64,000 nucleotides of DNA from Emydura subglobosa. Taxonomy: Eukaryota > Chordata > Testudines > Chelidae. Each line of letters opens with the position of its first letter. Positions within the stretch are counted from its first letter, which is position 1. A model generated the notes under the pieces. The model was not told the origin of the DNA. It searched no databases and saw only the letters and a list, made by a program, of their open reading frames with translations. The position numbers were made by a program, and so were the translations under genes. Below, one piece after another: positions 23,628-33,879 of the stretch. The stretch covers positions 6,590,997 through 6,654,996 of the forward strand of contig ML680086.1 in the NCBI GenBank assembly GCA_007922225.1, in the 5' to 3' direction.

Positions 23628-25244
23628 AAGTAATGCCTTCTCTTTTTCACCAGTTTTTTCCCCTGGTTGCACCTGATTACCAATAGTCTTTCTTTATTGC
23701 TTTAGCTATCATGAAAGAAAAGAGGAAAAGATTTTGTGTTGGGGAGAATGGGGTGAAAGATCAAATCATTTGGCTCAAATGTGTATTTCTTTGATAATTG
23801 CTCTTGGAAAGAACTCTGTCCCACTGTGAACAAATTTGGGATTGGGTCTGAGGATGTGAATAAATGTGCTTTTGGTAAAGTTTAGCTTGTATCCAGGAGA
23901 CAAGTTGGTTGGAGTGGTTTTGTCAACAGCATGAGTACTCAGCTCCAATTGAGTCTGCTAAAGTTTATGGAAATACTAGGCCTTAAATAGACAAGGATTT
24001 TTGAAGATGTCAACTAAAACCCTGGCCTGCGCCAGACAAATCTAGAGGCTAAACACAAGGATTAGCATTTTGACTTCATGACTAACTGTATCATCTCATT
24101 TACATAGTCCCGCCTTTATTTGTAACTTGATGACTCTCCTTACATTCCCCTCTTTGGCTGCTTGATTTTCTCTAAGGACAGCACATTAACTTTACAATAA
24201 CATTCTTTATAATGAGGGAAGACATTTGAAAAACCTTCCCAAGTCACTTAACAAGTGGGCCATTTTAAAGTGGATTCAGCCCCTAGATGTCTGGCAGCTT
24301 TTCTAAGGATCCAGTTGCTAACACATCTCACTCCAGGCCGATTAACTCATGGCTTCAGCCAGGTTCTGCATGGACTTGGTGACTTAGGTGATTCTGGCAT
24401 TGATTTAAATCTCCTCATACCCTCATCTGTTCCTTGAGGACTTGAGCTTTGACTTTTCCCCTGTATCCACAAGTATCTGGATCGTCTCAGGAATTTTAAG
24501 TAAATCTTGGCTGTCATAGTACCTGTGACTGTCCGTTTCTACAATATGTGATTGTAGCTAATAACTGTGGCAGGTTACTAGCTGTTATCTATTCCCAAGT
24601 GGACAGGTTTCCTGGCTGTCATTCTGCACAGTGCGTTATATGTGTGCCATAAGAAAATATTTGTTGCATTTACCTTTCTTTCCATTCAGTTTGTAAATCT
24701 GGAATTTGCTAATGTTTGAGCCACTGAAGACACATGGGAAGTAAAGTCCTTGTTAGTGTTCTCATTCTTTGATGCTACCTGTTCCCACCCACTCCGCACA
24801 GGGGGCATGTTGGGAGTAGGGTCGCAGTGCACATTCATCTGGACAGGCCTCAGCTGGAAGAGCGGTTCTTTACACATTGCTCAGATTGGTATAACATAAA
24901 GTGGCTCTTAGCTGCTTTCAGTTATGCTGGGGGCCATTTTCACTTTGCCACCTCCAGGACAGAATAGAAATGTGGTTTAGAAGCACTCTTCCCCCTCCCA
25001 TTCAGTCCTACTGAGGAGCTAGCTCCTTATCTTTGCAGCTTCAGATTCATGTGATGTATTTTATTTCATGCTAAATACAAAAGTCTTCTAAAAAACTTCA
25101 GAGTGACTTGTCAGAAGTTTCTCTGTTCCTCTTACAGTAAATAATGTTTTTTAAAAAGAAGTTTGTAGCAGTTAATTGCCCTTCTACCAGTGTTATATTT
25201 CCTAACTATGAACCAAGCTTTGCTTTAGTTTTCTATACATTTTA

Positions 25245-25763
25245 TTTAACTACATTGCTGCATATTTCTGCAGGAATGACACTGCAATGTGTTCCAGTCT
25301 GTGGTTTGAAGGATACAACTCTGTCATTAACCTTTGCCTGTCTGAAGCCATTTGCTGTTCAGTGTCATAGCCTTGTTGATCTCCAAATGTGCAGATGCTC
25401 TTGGCTTAACTATGCAGTATACCTTTGGAATTTTCTTCTCCATGACATGAATGGTACATTGGAACCAAATGCTCTTCAATTTCTTGGTTCATATTCTCAA
25501 CCACATCTAGTACATTTTGCCTACTAGAAAGGTCTGCACTTTTGCCTACCTTTTCTCGATAATTGGATTGAGGTTTTTTGGTTTCCTTCATTGCTACTTT
25601 TTGCTTTTTGAAATGTTGACACCTCCACTCTATGCTCATTCAGTTCCAGGTCACTTCTGGCTGAATGCCACAAAAAGGTAAGCATTGTGACATAGTGCCT
25701 AACTTTTAGGAGCTTAGAAAAATTACAGAAACACACTTTGATCCACAAGCCTAAGTTAGGCAC
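25245..25763 (-). pseudogene. Possible decayed retrogene fragment, minus strand
   Basis: On the minus strand one frame is open from 25639 to 25406 (77 codons). After a single stop it continues open to about 25245, with a charged, protein-like composition (for example SRQNVLDVVENMNQEIEEH). A second minus frame is open from 25763 to 25524 and overlaps it, so a frameshift near 25560 would join them. On + the same DNA is open for 127 codons (25144-25527), but with a hydrophobic, cysteine-rich composition that looks like the antisense shadow. I recognise no family. The short A-rich stretch just below 25160 could be a decayed poly-A tail. Confidence 0.25.
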
Positions 25764-26640
25764 CTACAATGAATGGAGAGAAAGAGGCACTTAGACTGTG
25801 ATTCACAAAAGCCAGCATGTTAGGCAGCTCCCTGCCTAAGCTAGCTAATGGGAGATGCCGATGACAGGGGTGTGTGTAAGGCCTGGCTCTCCTTTGGAGA
25901 TAGACACCTAAGTCCGGACTGCAGGGAGACGCCTAGCTCTGCTAGTGAGTACCAAGGATTCTAGAAATCCATTTGCCATGGAAAAACACATAATTTGCAT
26001 ATATTAACTATTAATTTTTCTGAAAGTACCAATGTTGCTTATTCAATGCACGCAATCTCCCCCTCTTGTGGTTGATTTTTTAATGCACTTTAAATTTACA
26101 GTGGAACCCCGTTTATGTGATCTAATTGGGACTGGGGCCAGATCAGATAATCAAAAATTGTGATAATCAGGAGAATCGGCAAAGAGCTTTCTAGCCCTTA
26201 TTTTAAGGTGCGGGGGGACTAGGGTGGTCAGCCCCTGGTGGGGCTTACCGCCTGAGCTCCAGCCACCTGGGACTGACTGCCCGAGCCCCACTGTTGTCAG
26301 CCCTGAGCAGCTGGTGGTTTGGTTAATACGGAAAGCCAGATAATTGAGCTTTGGATAAATAGTGTTCTGCTGTGTATCAATAATATCATTGTGTTCAACT
26401 GATACCTAGGTATATTGTGGGTAGGGAAACTAATGTTCAGGATTTAATTTTAATCACGGAAAAATTCTGATTTTTATGTTTTCTTTATCGGAGAACGTTG
26501 AGGTTTTTTTATCACGGAAAACTAGGATCCCTGGTGATTACCAGCCATGAATTCTCTTTGCAGTTAGGTGCCTGTGCTGTTTTGCATGTGGCTGGCTGGA
26601 GGAGGAGGTGGTGATGGTGATGCTTACCTTATAATTTTGA
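25690..26640. repeat. Old dispersed repeat rich in TTAGGCACCTA motifs, interrupted by a MITE
   Basis: Motifs 'aagttaggcacctac', 'gattcacaaaagccagcatgttaggcagctccctgcctaag' and later 'cagttaggtgcctgtgc' belong to a repeat I know from turtle DNA. The recognisable parts lie on both sides of the element at 26099-26372, which suggests insertion into a pre-existing copy. Boundaries are approximate. Confidence 0.5.
26099..26372. mobile_element. pogo/Tigger-like MITE with CAG...CTG ends
   Basis: The element starts CAGTGGAACCCCGTTTAT and ends so that its reverse complement reads CAGCAGAACACTATTTATCC, matching at CAG, GAAC and TTTAT. Pogo-group elements end in CAG and duplicate TA. TA directly precedes the left end; on the right the expected TA is now TG. 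At 274 bp it has no transposase and is a non-autonomous derivative. Confidence 0.75.
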
Positions 26641-26762
26641 TCCCAGTACTTAGAGCACTCACCTGGGATATAGCAGACCCAGGTTCACCAGAGGGGGAGA
26701 AAGGCAGGAAACCCCTGTTCAAGTCCTCTCCGGTGAATGCTCTAACCACTAGGCTATAGGAT
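26641..26762. repeat. Small palindromic module with tRNA-like boxes
   Basis: The segment near 26643-26664 (CCAGTACTTAGAGCACTCAC) is the near-reverse-complement of 26737-26758 ('ggtgaatgctctaaccactagg'), which gives a hairpin. 'TTAGAGCACTCACC' and 'acccaggttca' resemble polymerase III A and B boxes, but both arms carry them, so this is not a normal tRNA-derived SINE layout. Confidence 0.6.
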
Positions 26763-26788
26763 ATTCTGGTGTTGGTCTCCCTCACTCT

Positions 26789-27095
26789 GGTTGAATCTGT
26801 TTCACTGTGGATAAATAATGGAGGAGTGATTGGAGCAGGGGATGGACTCAGGATCTCCCACCTCGGTGCCCTAACCCCTTGGCTGCAGATTTATTCATAC
26901 TCTCTCGCTCTGGGTCAATGACTGTGTATTCAAGGATTTATCCACAGTGGAACAGTTATTGGATGAGAAAGAAAGAGAGAATGATTCTGTAATCCAGTGC
27001 TTAGGGCAGCCACCTACGAAGTGGGAGCCCCAGGGTCCAGTCCCCGTTCTCCAATGAATCTTTAATTATTTATCCACCGTAGAACAGCTTCAACA
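26789..27095. repeat. Large palindrome (foldback), about 100-bp arms
   Basis: The left arm 26789-26888 and right arm 26991-27095 are inverted copies. Read in one direction both carry 'gggttagggca'/'gcttagggca', 'gtgggag', 'gtcca.tcccc', 'ctccaat', ATTATTTATCCAC and 'gaaacag/gaacag'. The 100-base spacer also contains ATTTATCCACAGTGGAACAG, and its two sides are weakly complementary, so the whole 300 bases may fold. It resembles non-autonomous DNA elements. Confidence 0.75.
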
Positions 27096-27463
27096 GGAGA
27101 GTGTGCGCTTGATTAAAAATGAAACCCAAATTGCCCATTACCACAGAATGCTTGTCACCCAAACCTGCTCACTGTGGTTAAGATAGAGGATGCTCTAGCT
27201 GTCTGTTCCTATGATTCAGCTGTCCCAGACTGGCAGGGAGGGGCCCTGTCTTCATCACCCCTTCTTGTTTGTGTGGGGCCAGATCCTGAGTTTGATGGTC
27301 TTCAGGGCAGCATTCAAAGCTGATTTATTGTGTTCGTGTTGTGGTTAATTTCCTTTTCTCCTCCTAACAACTTCCAGACAATCTGAAGACTGATGGAATG
27401 GCAAGGTCTTTCAGGCTACTGTTTTTTTGGAGGTGCTCAGCGGGAAATTGTATGTGTTATTTG

Positions 27464-27518
27464 TGAGAGTGAGAGAGAGAGAGAGCGTGTGCGTGCGTGT
27501 GTGCGCGCGTGTGCGCAA
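27464..27518. repeat. (GA)n then (GT/GC)n compound microsatellite
   Basis: 'gagagtgagagagagagagagc' runs into 'gtgtgcgtgcgtgtgtgcgcgcgtgtgcgc'. The alternating purine-pyrimidine GC/GT section is capable of Z-DNA formation. Confidence 0.93.
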
Positions 27519-28539
27519 AAGCAGCACCTAGCTGCCCAGGCAACAGGTGCTTCAAAAAGCATTGGATAAATACATATTTGCTGAAGGCATTAGTTGCTGG
27601 GAGTTTAAACATTAAACATGCCTGCTTTGTGTGATGCTGTAATAAAGCAGAAGTGTTCAAAGGCCCATTAGGGGTGCTCTGACTACAGATTTACATCTTC
27701 ACTGTATGTTCCAAGGAGCCTGTATGGCATCAGTGCTGCTTCACTGACTTTGCCCTCAGAAGGGAATGTAAGTGAATTCTAGAAGGGATTTGAACATGGA
27801 CTTGGACTTTTTTTTTTTAAGTGCATTTCCTCTTTTGTGTTGATCAACATGGATATGCTGGTGTCATTCTGTAGTAAGTTCCGTGGATTTATACACTTAC
27901 CATGGGAATCCACTAGAGCATCTTCCCCCTTCCATAGTCCTGATTACCATCGTCCTACCTCTACAGCATGAGCCTCATGGCATGCAGGGTATGATGATGC
28001 AAACAAACAGCAACGTGTACAGGTTTGTGGATTCGGTTTCTTAAATTACAGGATAAGGAGAACTGCAGAGACTCAACCCATTAAGAAATAACTAGGTAGG
28101 TGATTCACTACCGTTTGTGTAAATGGCACCAACTCCGGGCTGCCTGCACAATTTATTAATACTTCACGGAGGAAAAAAAATTATTTTAATCTCATAATGG
28201 ATGATGAGCTGTGAAATTGCTTCTGCAGCAGCTGGGCACCTTGGGGAAGGTGCTAGATTGCACCACATTATGCAAGTTTTCCCTGAGATCGTCTGTGTTA
28301 CTTGTGCTAATCAGACACGTCAAATCTGGGGATGGAGTGGAGGGGAACTGTCATTGCTTCTATTGTATTTTGTTGGGTTTTTCTTTCCATCCCTATGTTT
28401 GAAACACTGTCAGCTTGTTTTTTAGGCCCCAAACCTTCTTTTGAAGTAAGTGAAGTGAAGGTCCAGCTGTATGTTCCATAGTGATTTAGGCTGAGAGCTT
28501 CAAAGGGACTTTCCAGAATTAGGCATGGATCATCGTTTT

Positions 28540-28640
28540 GCTCTGTATTTGTCCAGCACTTAGCACAATGAGGTCCTGATCCACAACTGGATCTCCTAGG
28601 CACTATGGTAATACAGACAATAAATAATAATAATAATGGG
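28540..28640 (+). repeat. Sauropsid dispersed repeat (AGCACCTAGCACAATG family), 3' half
   Basis: 'ttgtccagcacttagcacaatgaggtcctgatcc...ctcctaggcactatggtaatacagacaataaataataataataat' is the characteristic tail of a repeat very abundant in turtles. Same-orientation copies lie at 33655-33740 (continuing after 33861) and 46316-46472. Opposite-orientation copies lie at 47645-47735, 51683-51770 and 52130-52290. Confidence 0.75.
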
Positions 28641-28873
28641 CATTCTGCTCCCAGTGACGGTCAATGGGAGTTGGGAGCCTACCTCCTTTAGAATCCTTTG
28701 TAAATGCTCACCCTAAATTGCATTTGGTTCTTTAACCCCTCTCAGGGTGTGCTTGGAATAGTACCAGGCCAAACCCTGTTCTGTTTGCGCAGGCCAGCAC
28801 ATGAGCTGTATGCTGAGGAGTTCAGCTGGGTTATGGGGTGGGGGAAAGGAATCCACCTCCCCAGCGTAGAGAG

Positions 28874-29052
28874 TAGGACTACACTGCAATCAAAAACCTT
28901 CAGCACCAAGTCTTAGGGCCTTGGTCAACTGACTCGGGATCTCAGGACTCAGGCTGCAGGGCTATAAAATTGCAGTGTAGAAATGTTTGGGCTTAGGCTG
29001 GAGCCTGGGTTCTGAGACTCTAACCAAGTCAGCTGACCTGGGCCAGCCATGG
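28874..29052. mobile_element. MITE-like DNA element ('ctacactgcaat' type)
   Basis: 'ggactacactgcaatcaaaaacc...tcaactgactcgggatctcaggactcaggctgcagggctataaaattgcagtgtag...ggctggagcctgggttctgagac' closely follows a non-autonomous element common in sauropsid introns. Its 'ACACTGCAAT' and 'ATTGCAGTGT' blocks form an internal inverted pair. Confidence 0.7.
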
Positions 29053-29917
29053 GTCTTTTATTGCCTGGTGGACATATCCAGAGTGACAGCACTGCTGTCC
29101 TACAGTCGCTGCTAGTGCCTACTTCAATACCCCGACATCCATGGAGCTGCTCCTGTTATGCTATTGTGGACGTCAGCTTGCCACCTTTTGGTTCTGTTTC
29201 AGCTTTATTTCTGCATCTTTCTCAGTATGAGCCAGCCCTGATCACAACAAAGCCAATGGGAGATTTGGCACTCAGGTAAATAGGACCAGATTTGGCCCTG
29301 TATTCCTTAGCACTCAGAGCTTCACTAATGCTTATCAGCAGACAGGACTTGTGGAGAGTGGTTCCTGCTGGGTTTCGTCATTTTTATGGTCAATGCCAGA
29401 GGAATAGCAAAGATTATTCTGCATTTTTACATAAATAAATGGAAACTTCTGAAACTCGGTGTGCAGTAATTTTGTCCATCTTGTCATGTTATTCAACTAC
29501 TGTTTCATTGATCTAGGCCTTGTTTAAATGAGAACCTATCACAGAAATCCCTCACATACTTGTATCTTGGATGGGAGGTAAAAATCAAAGACCTGACCAT
29601 GTATGGTTATTTAATATCTTGTGGAACTTTCTGCAGCTATAATGGTTTTAATCCCAGCTTTGGGATTTTCAAATTTCCACCTAAAACTCTCCCTCTGATT
29701 TCAGGCTGCATTATTCTTCACTCCCTATGTAAAAATATCAAGAATTGTTGCAGTACACTGTTAAACTGCTGCCATGTTCCATCTCCCCAGAGTTGTCTTG
29801 GTATTGTGAGTTATATAGCCATTCTAAACCTTCATTTTGATATTCTAAACTCCAAGAGATTTTGAATATATAATAAAAATGCATCACGGAATAAAAAGTA
29901 TCAATTTGTACATGAGG

Positions 29918-29920
29918 CTG

Positions 29921-29973
<53 letters not shown>

Positions 29974-30003
29974 TGTGTGTGAGAGAGAGAGAGAGAGACA
30001 CAC
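29918..30003. repeat. (TG)n / (GA)n compound microsatellite
   Basis: More than 60 bases of TG repeats with two TTTG interruptions run into about eight GA units, followed by CACACA. This is the longest simple repeat in the window and probably polymorphic. Confidence 0.97.
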
Positions 30004-31034
30004 AGACTCCAACGCATACCAGTTATGTAGTGGTGGGCCGTTTAGTGGGAAAGTCTAAGCTATTCACTAAAGATCTGATGTGGAATACACAATAGCTTAT
30101 TTTCTGAGACGCTCATCACTTATACATCCTTGAAAATTCACATGCTCCTGTGGATGGCCCCTTAGTCACACACTAGTTTATGCACAAAAGCCAGTCTTTA
30201 TGTATACAGATGCCCGTTTTTGTGGGTGGTGTGTGTGTTCGCAGGATTTGAGGGTAAATTGTCATGCCTCCTTTTGAAAACTTGGCCCCTTCTATCTTGA
30301 ATCCTTGTTGACAAATTCAAAAGAAATGTGGGACTTTTGGGTGGAAACTGTTGGTGAATCAAGTTAATATGTAGCCCTCTTGTTGTAGCAATATTTGATT
30401 ATTTTAATTCCACAAAACCTTAAATAAAGTAGTGTTTACTGAAATTCCTTTGTAACACAGTATTACAGCCATGTGCAGTGCATGTTGGCCCTGTGCCCTG
30501 GGATATAGGCAGCATGTGTTTTGACATAAGCTTGCTGAAAACCTACTCCAAAGTGTCCATTAAAACTGGCACAACTTCTTTAGAACCACTTAAACTCTGT
30601 ACACTAGGGAAATATTATGTAAAATGGAAAGGGAAAGAATATGCAGAGTGCAGAGTAGTATTGTTCCTGCCTTAGGTACTTTATTTTCCTGCTCCGCTAG
30701 AGCCAGCTTGGATTAATTTCTTAGAGTGCTTGTTACTTATTCTTTCCTGCATGAATTCCATTACTGTTCTCATGAAGCCTTATCTTTTGACCTGCATGTA
30801 CTGTATTATATATAATTATGTACCGCAGCATTTGCTCGACACAATATACCAAGTTGGTATGGTCCAACAATGAACCTCTACACAGTACTGTGATTGTCTC
30901 GTTATGCATGTGCAGTATACCACGAATGAAAAAAAATTGTGCTTGTCAAATGCTTGGATGCATGATATCCTTGAATGTTATGTTTTCATATTTCTTTTCC
31001 CCAGCCCAGCCCAAGATATTAGGAAATCAAGGGA

Positions 31035-31150
31035 TAGAGTCTGGCCCAATCACTCTTGGCAGACACCAATATTCGATGGAGCCTTTGCTAGGGTAGATTG
31101 GTGGAATGCAGCTTCACCAATTTACATCAGCTATGATTCTGGCACTGGCT
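31035..31150. repeat. Short dispersed repeat (ACACCAGCTGAGAATCTG family)
   Basis: 'atagagtctggcccaatcac...ggtggaatgcagcttcaccaatttacatcagctatgattctggcac' parallels the copy at 17586-17697. Confidence 0.55.
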
Positions 31151-31834
31151 ATGGAATTCATTCCTAATATTTTTTTAAGATCATGCAAGCAATTACAGTA
31201 ATATTAAGGTGCCTGGTAATCCCACTGAGCACAAACAAAATATAGAGCATGTACCAAAAGGCAGGCATGCCTATGTAACAGTGAGCACTGTGCATTTATT
31301 GATGTCAGCTAATGTAGTGCAAAATAAGCTGTAGACCGAGCCCTTCAGTTGCATGGTGTAAGTAAATGCTCTTAAAACAATAGCATGAATAGCCAAGAAG
31401 AGCAACAGTTCAATTCCTCTGAAAGAAATGGTTGCACCCTTCTCATCAAGCACAAGTGGAGAAAAGCACACTTGGTCATAGATGCTATTTAGTAATTCAA
31501 GAGCAGCCAAGGATCTAACATGAATCTGATGAGAATCCCAAACCTGGCTACAAAGATAGAGGGTGGCATTTCTCAGATGTGCTCAGTGTTGCCCTAATTC
31601 TGCATCAGCCAACCAGATGAGCACTTTTGAAAACGTTGCCAATAGCCCTGTGGTCCATTTCCAGTCTGCTCAGTGGGAGAAGAGTCTTTCTCACAGGAGG
31701 TTCCTCAACAGAATTCACCCCGCAAGATATGGGAATGTTAAAATTCTACGGCTTACTAATTCATCAAAACATTACAGGCATTCATGTTTACTTACCCCCA
31801 AGTAGATATTTTGATGAAAAGCTAAAGCCAACAA

Positions 31835-32211
31835 ACTTAAAGCTTGTCAAAGTAAATACTTTTTTACACACAGCATAATTATTCTGTGGAACTTGCTTTA
31901 CTAAATATTGAGGCCAAGAGGTTAGTAGAAATTTTGAAAGAATTAGACATTTCTAGGATGATGAGAACATCTATAGTTAAATTATATATAACATGGGAAG
32001 GCTAAACCCTCATGCTGCTGGGCATAAGCCAATTGCTATCTGATAAGTTCTAGTAGGAAGAAATTTGCCCTAGGGGCAGGTTATTCTGTAATTGTTCATT
32101 ATGGATTTATTGTACCTTTCTCAGAAGCGTCTAATCTGGTGACTTTCAGAGGCAGGATACTTGACCAGGTGGCCTGTTGGTCTGATCCAGTATGGCAGTT
32201 GTTCCTGTAAT
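31835..32211 (+). mobile_element. CR1 LINE, 5'-truncated 3' end
   Basis: 'aagtaaatacttttttacacacagcataattattctgtggaact' opens the recognisable part. The 3' signature 'ggcaggatacttgaccaggtggcc...ggtctgatccagtatggcagttgttcctgtaata' closes it. The same sense orientation as 7715-8233 is seen. More diverged than that copy, and without coding capacity. Confidence 0.87.
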
Positions 32212-32241
32212 AACATGGTGCGGTTTCCATTCTTTCCTGTC

Positions 32242-32262
32242 TTTTTTTTTTTTTTTTTTTTT
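32242..32262. repeat. Poly-T run, 21 bases
   Basis: An uninterrupted run of T lies just downstream of the CR1 end. Its relation to the CR1 is unclear because CR1 elements normally end in a short octamer repeat rather than poly-A or poly-T. Confidence 0.95.
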
Positions 32263-33654
32263 AAAGAGTGCTGTTTCTGTCAAAGGGTCCATTCTTCATT
32301 CAGATGAAGTCAATGGGGTTTGAGAGCATGTATCTGGAGGAGAAGTTGACCCCAAATCTTTGTGTAGATTTGTAATTGCGGACAGTCTGCAGTTGTGGTG
32401 GGCTCCTCCTTTACAAAGCAGTTGCTGTACTTCAAAAAGTCTAGTAATAAAGGTAGGGAAGGTTGGGAACTGAGGTGGATTACAATTTTTTCCTCTTTAT
32501 TCCTTAAGGTAACTGCTTCCAAAACTCATTTCTGGCTTTGTCACTGGGGAATTTTAGCTCTCTATCCTCACACAAGGATAAAAGTAGCATTACTAATCCT
32601 TTATATACCATTGCATGCTGCATTGCTGCTTCCATGCATGTATTATTTGTGTTTATGGTAACTGTAACCTTTTCTTGAACCAGAAATTTTCCTGAACAAG
32701 AGCCCTCTGGGACCTGTGTGGACTTTCCTGGATACATTTTTAATAAACACAATAATGTGACTGTAAACTCATTACCTAGTCTGTTTATTCTATGGGATAG
32801 TCATTTTCATGCCCACAAAAACACTAACTCAAGGAGCAATTGAAGAATGACAACCAGCACGACATTGGCATGTTTTATGATAAAGCAACCCATCTTCAGC
32901 ATCATGCACTGTACCTTTTTATATTGCCTGTAAGTAATGGCCTCAAAAAGACATTAAATCTTAAAAAATTAATAAATAAATAATCAAGTTTAATTGTAAC
33001 TATATTTTTGTTTTTCATTTTGGTTTATGTACAGTATGTGACTTTTCCAGAGACATTTTTATTCCAGGAAAATGACAGACCAACAAGAAACCATAATTGC
33101 ACTGATTTTTAGAAGTGCTGCAGTACTAGAGATCTGATGTACTGCAAGACATGAATCAGAAAAATTCTATTAAAAAATCTCTTGAATGGCTGACACAGGA
33201 GTATTATCCACAATGATTAATTTGACTTGGTCATTATGAACACAGACAAGTCTGACAAAATTGCATTTCATTCCCCACTGAATTCATAAAATCACTATAC
33301 ACATAATAAGAAGTTATAGTTCTGTGCTATCCACTCTATCTGACAAGATTTCAGTTCTGGATAAGATACAGTTTAAAAACAGAGAAAGGCTTGAGAGGCT
33401 GTTTAAAAGCTTAAAATAGGGTTGGTTTCTTTTGCTACAAATTGTACATAGCACTTTTTTTTTTTTAATTTTTCCTTTGAGGTTGTGATGCAAGTCAGCT
33501 GGAACTTGGAGAATCAAAGTCAAGATTCAGTGTAAGCTCTTATTTATTTTGTAAGACCTTATGTAGTTTCTGATTCTCCAAAGATTTTCACATGCTGAAC
33601 TCTTTGCACACTGAGTAGTCCTGCTGAAATCAATGTAAATTTTTGCAGGATCCG

Positions 33655-33740
33655 GGTCTTAGACTGTAAGGTCTTGGGGCACAGGGACATTCTTCTGTAT
33701 CATGTCTGTACAGCACCTAGCACAATGAGGCCCTGATCAG
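33655..33740 (+). repeat. Dispersed repeat (AGCACCTAGCACAATG family), split copy
   Basis: 'agactgtaaggtcttggggcacagggacattcttctgtatcatgtctgtacagcacctagcacaatgaggccctgatcag' is the family core. The tail resumes after 33861 as 'ggctctggggtgtctgcaatgcag', so this copy is cut in two by the element at 33741-33853. Confidence 0.8.
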
Positions 33741-33853
33741 TAGAGTCTTATGTGGATACAAAATTTGTATCCGCATCCGATCCACGATCCGCACACACGG
33801 CCTTTGGATATCCGTGGATATAAAGTGGATATCTGCAGATTTGCAGGGCTTTA
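33741..33853. mobile_element. hAT-like MITE, 113 bp, with 8-bp target duplication
   Basis: The octamer CTGATCAG occurs at 33733-33740 and again at 33854-33861, immediately flanking the insert. The insert begins TAGAGTCTTATG and its reverse-complement end begins TAAAGCCCTGCAA, an imperfect terminal inverted pair. Eight-base duplications and TAGAG-type ends are typical of hAT transposons. The interior is dominated by ATCCG/GGATA motifs, for example 'gtatccgcatccgatccacgatccgc' against 'ggatatccgtggatataaagtggatatc', which can pair into stems. Confidence 0.8.
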
Positions 33854-33879
33854 CTGATCAGGGCTCTGGGGTGTCTGCA

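Noticed and set aside
26641..26762. A tRNA gene
   Set aside because: Box-like motifs are present but there is no cloverleaf, no acceptor stem, and the boxes are in inverted copies, so it is a repeat.
11220..30003. CRISPR-like or satellite arrays at the microsatellites
   Set aside because: Repeats are dinucleotide tracts without spacers; the host is a vertebrate.
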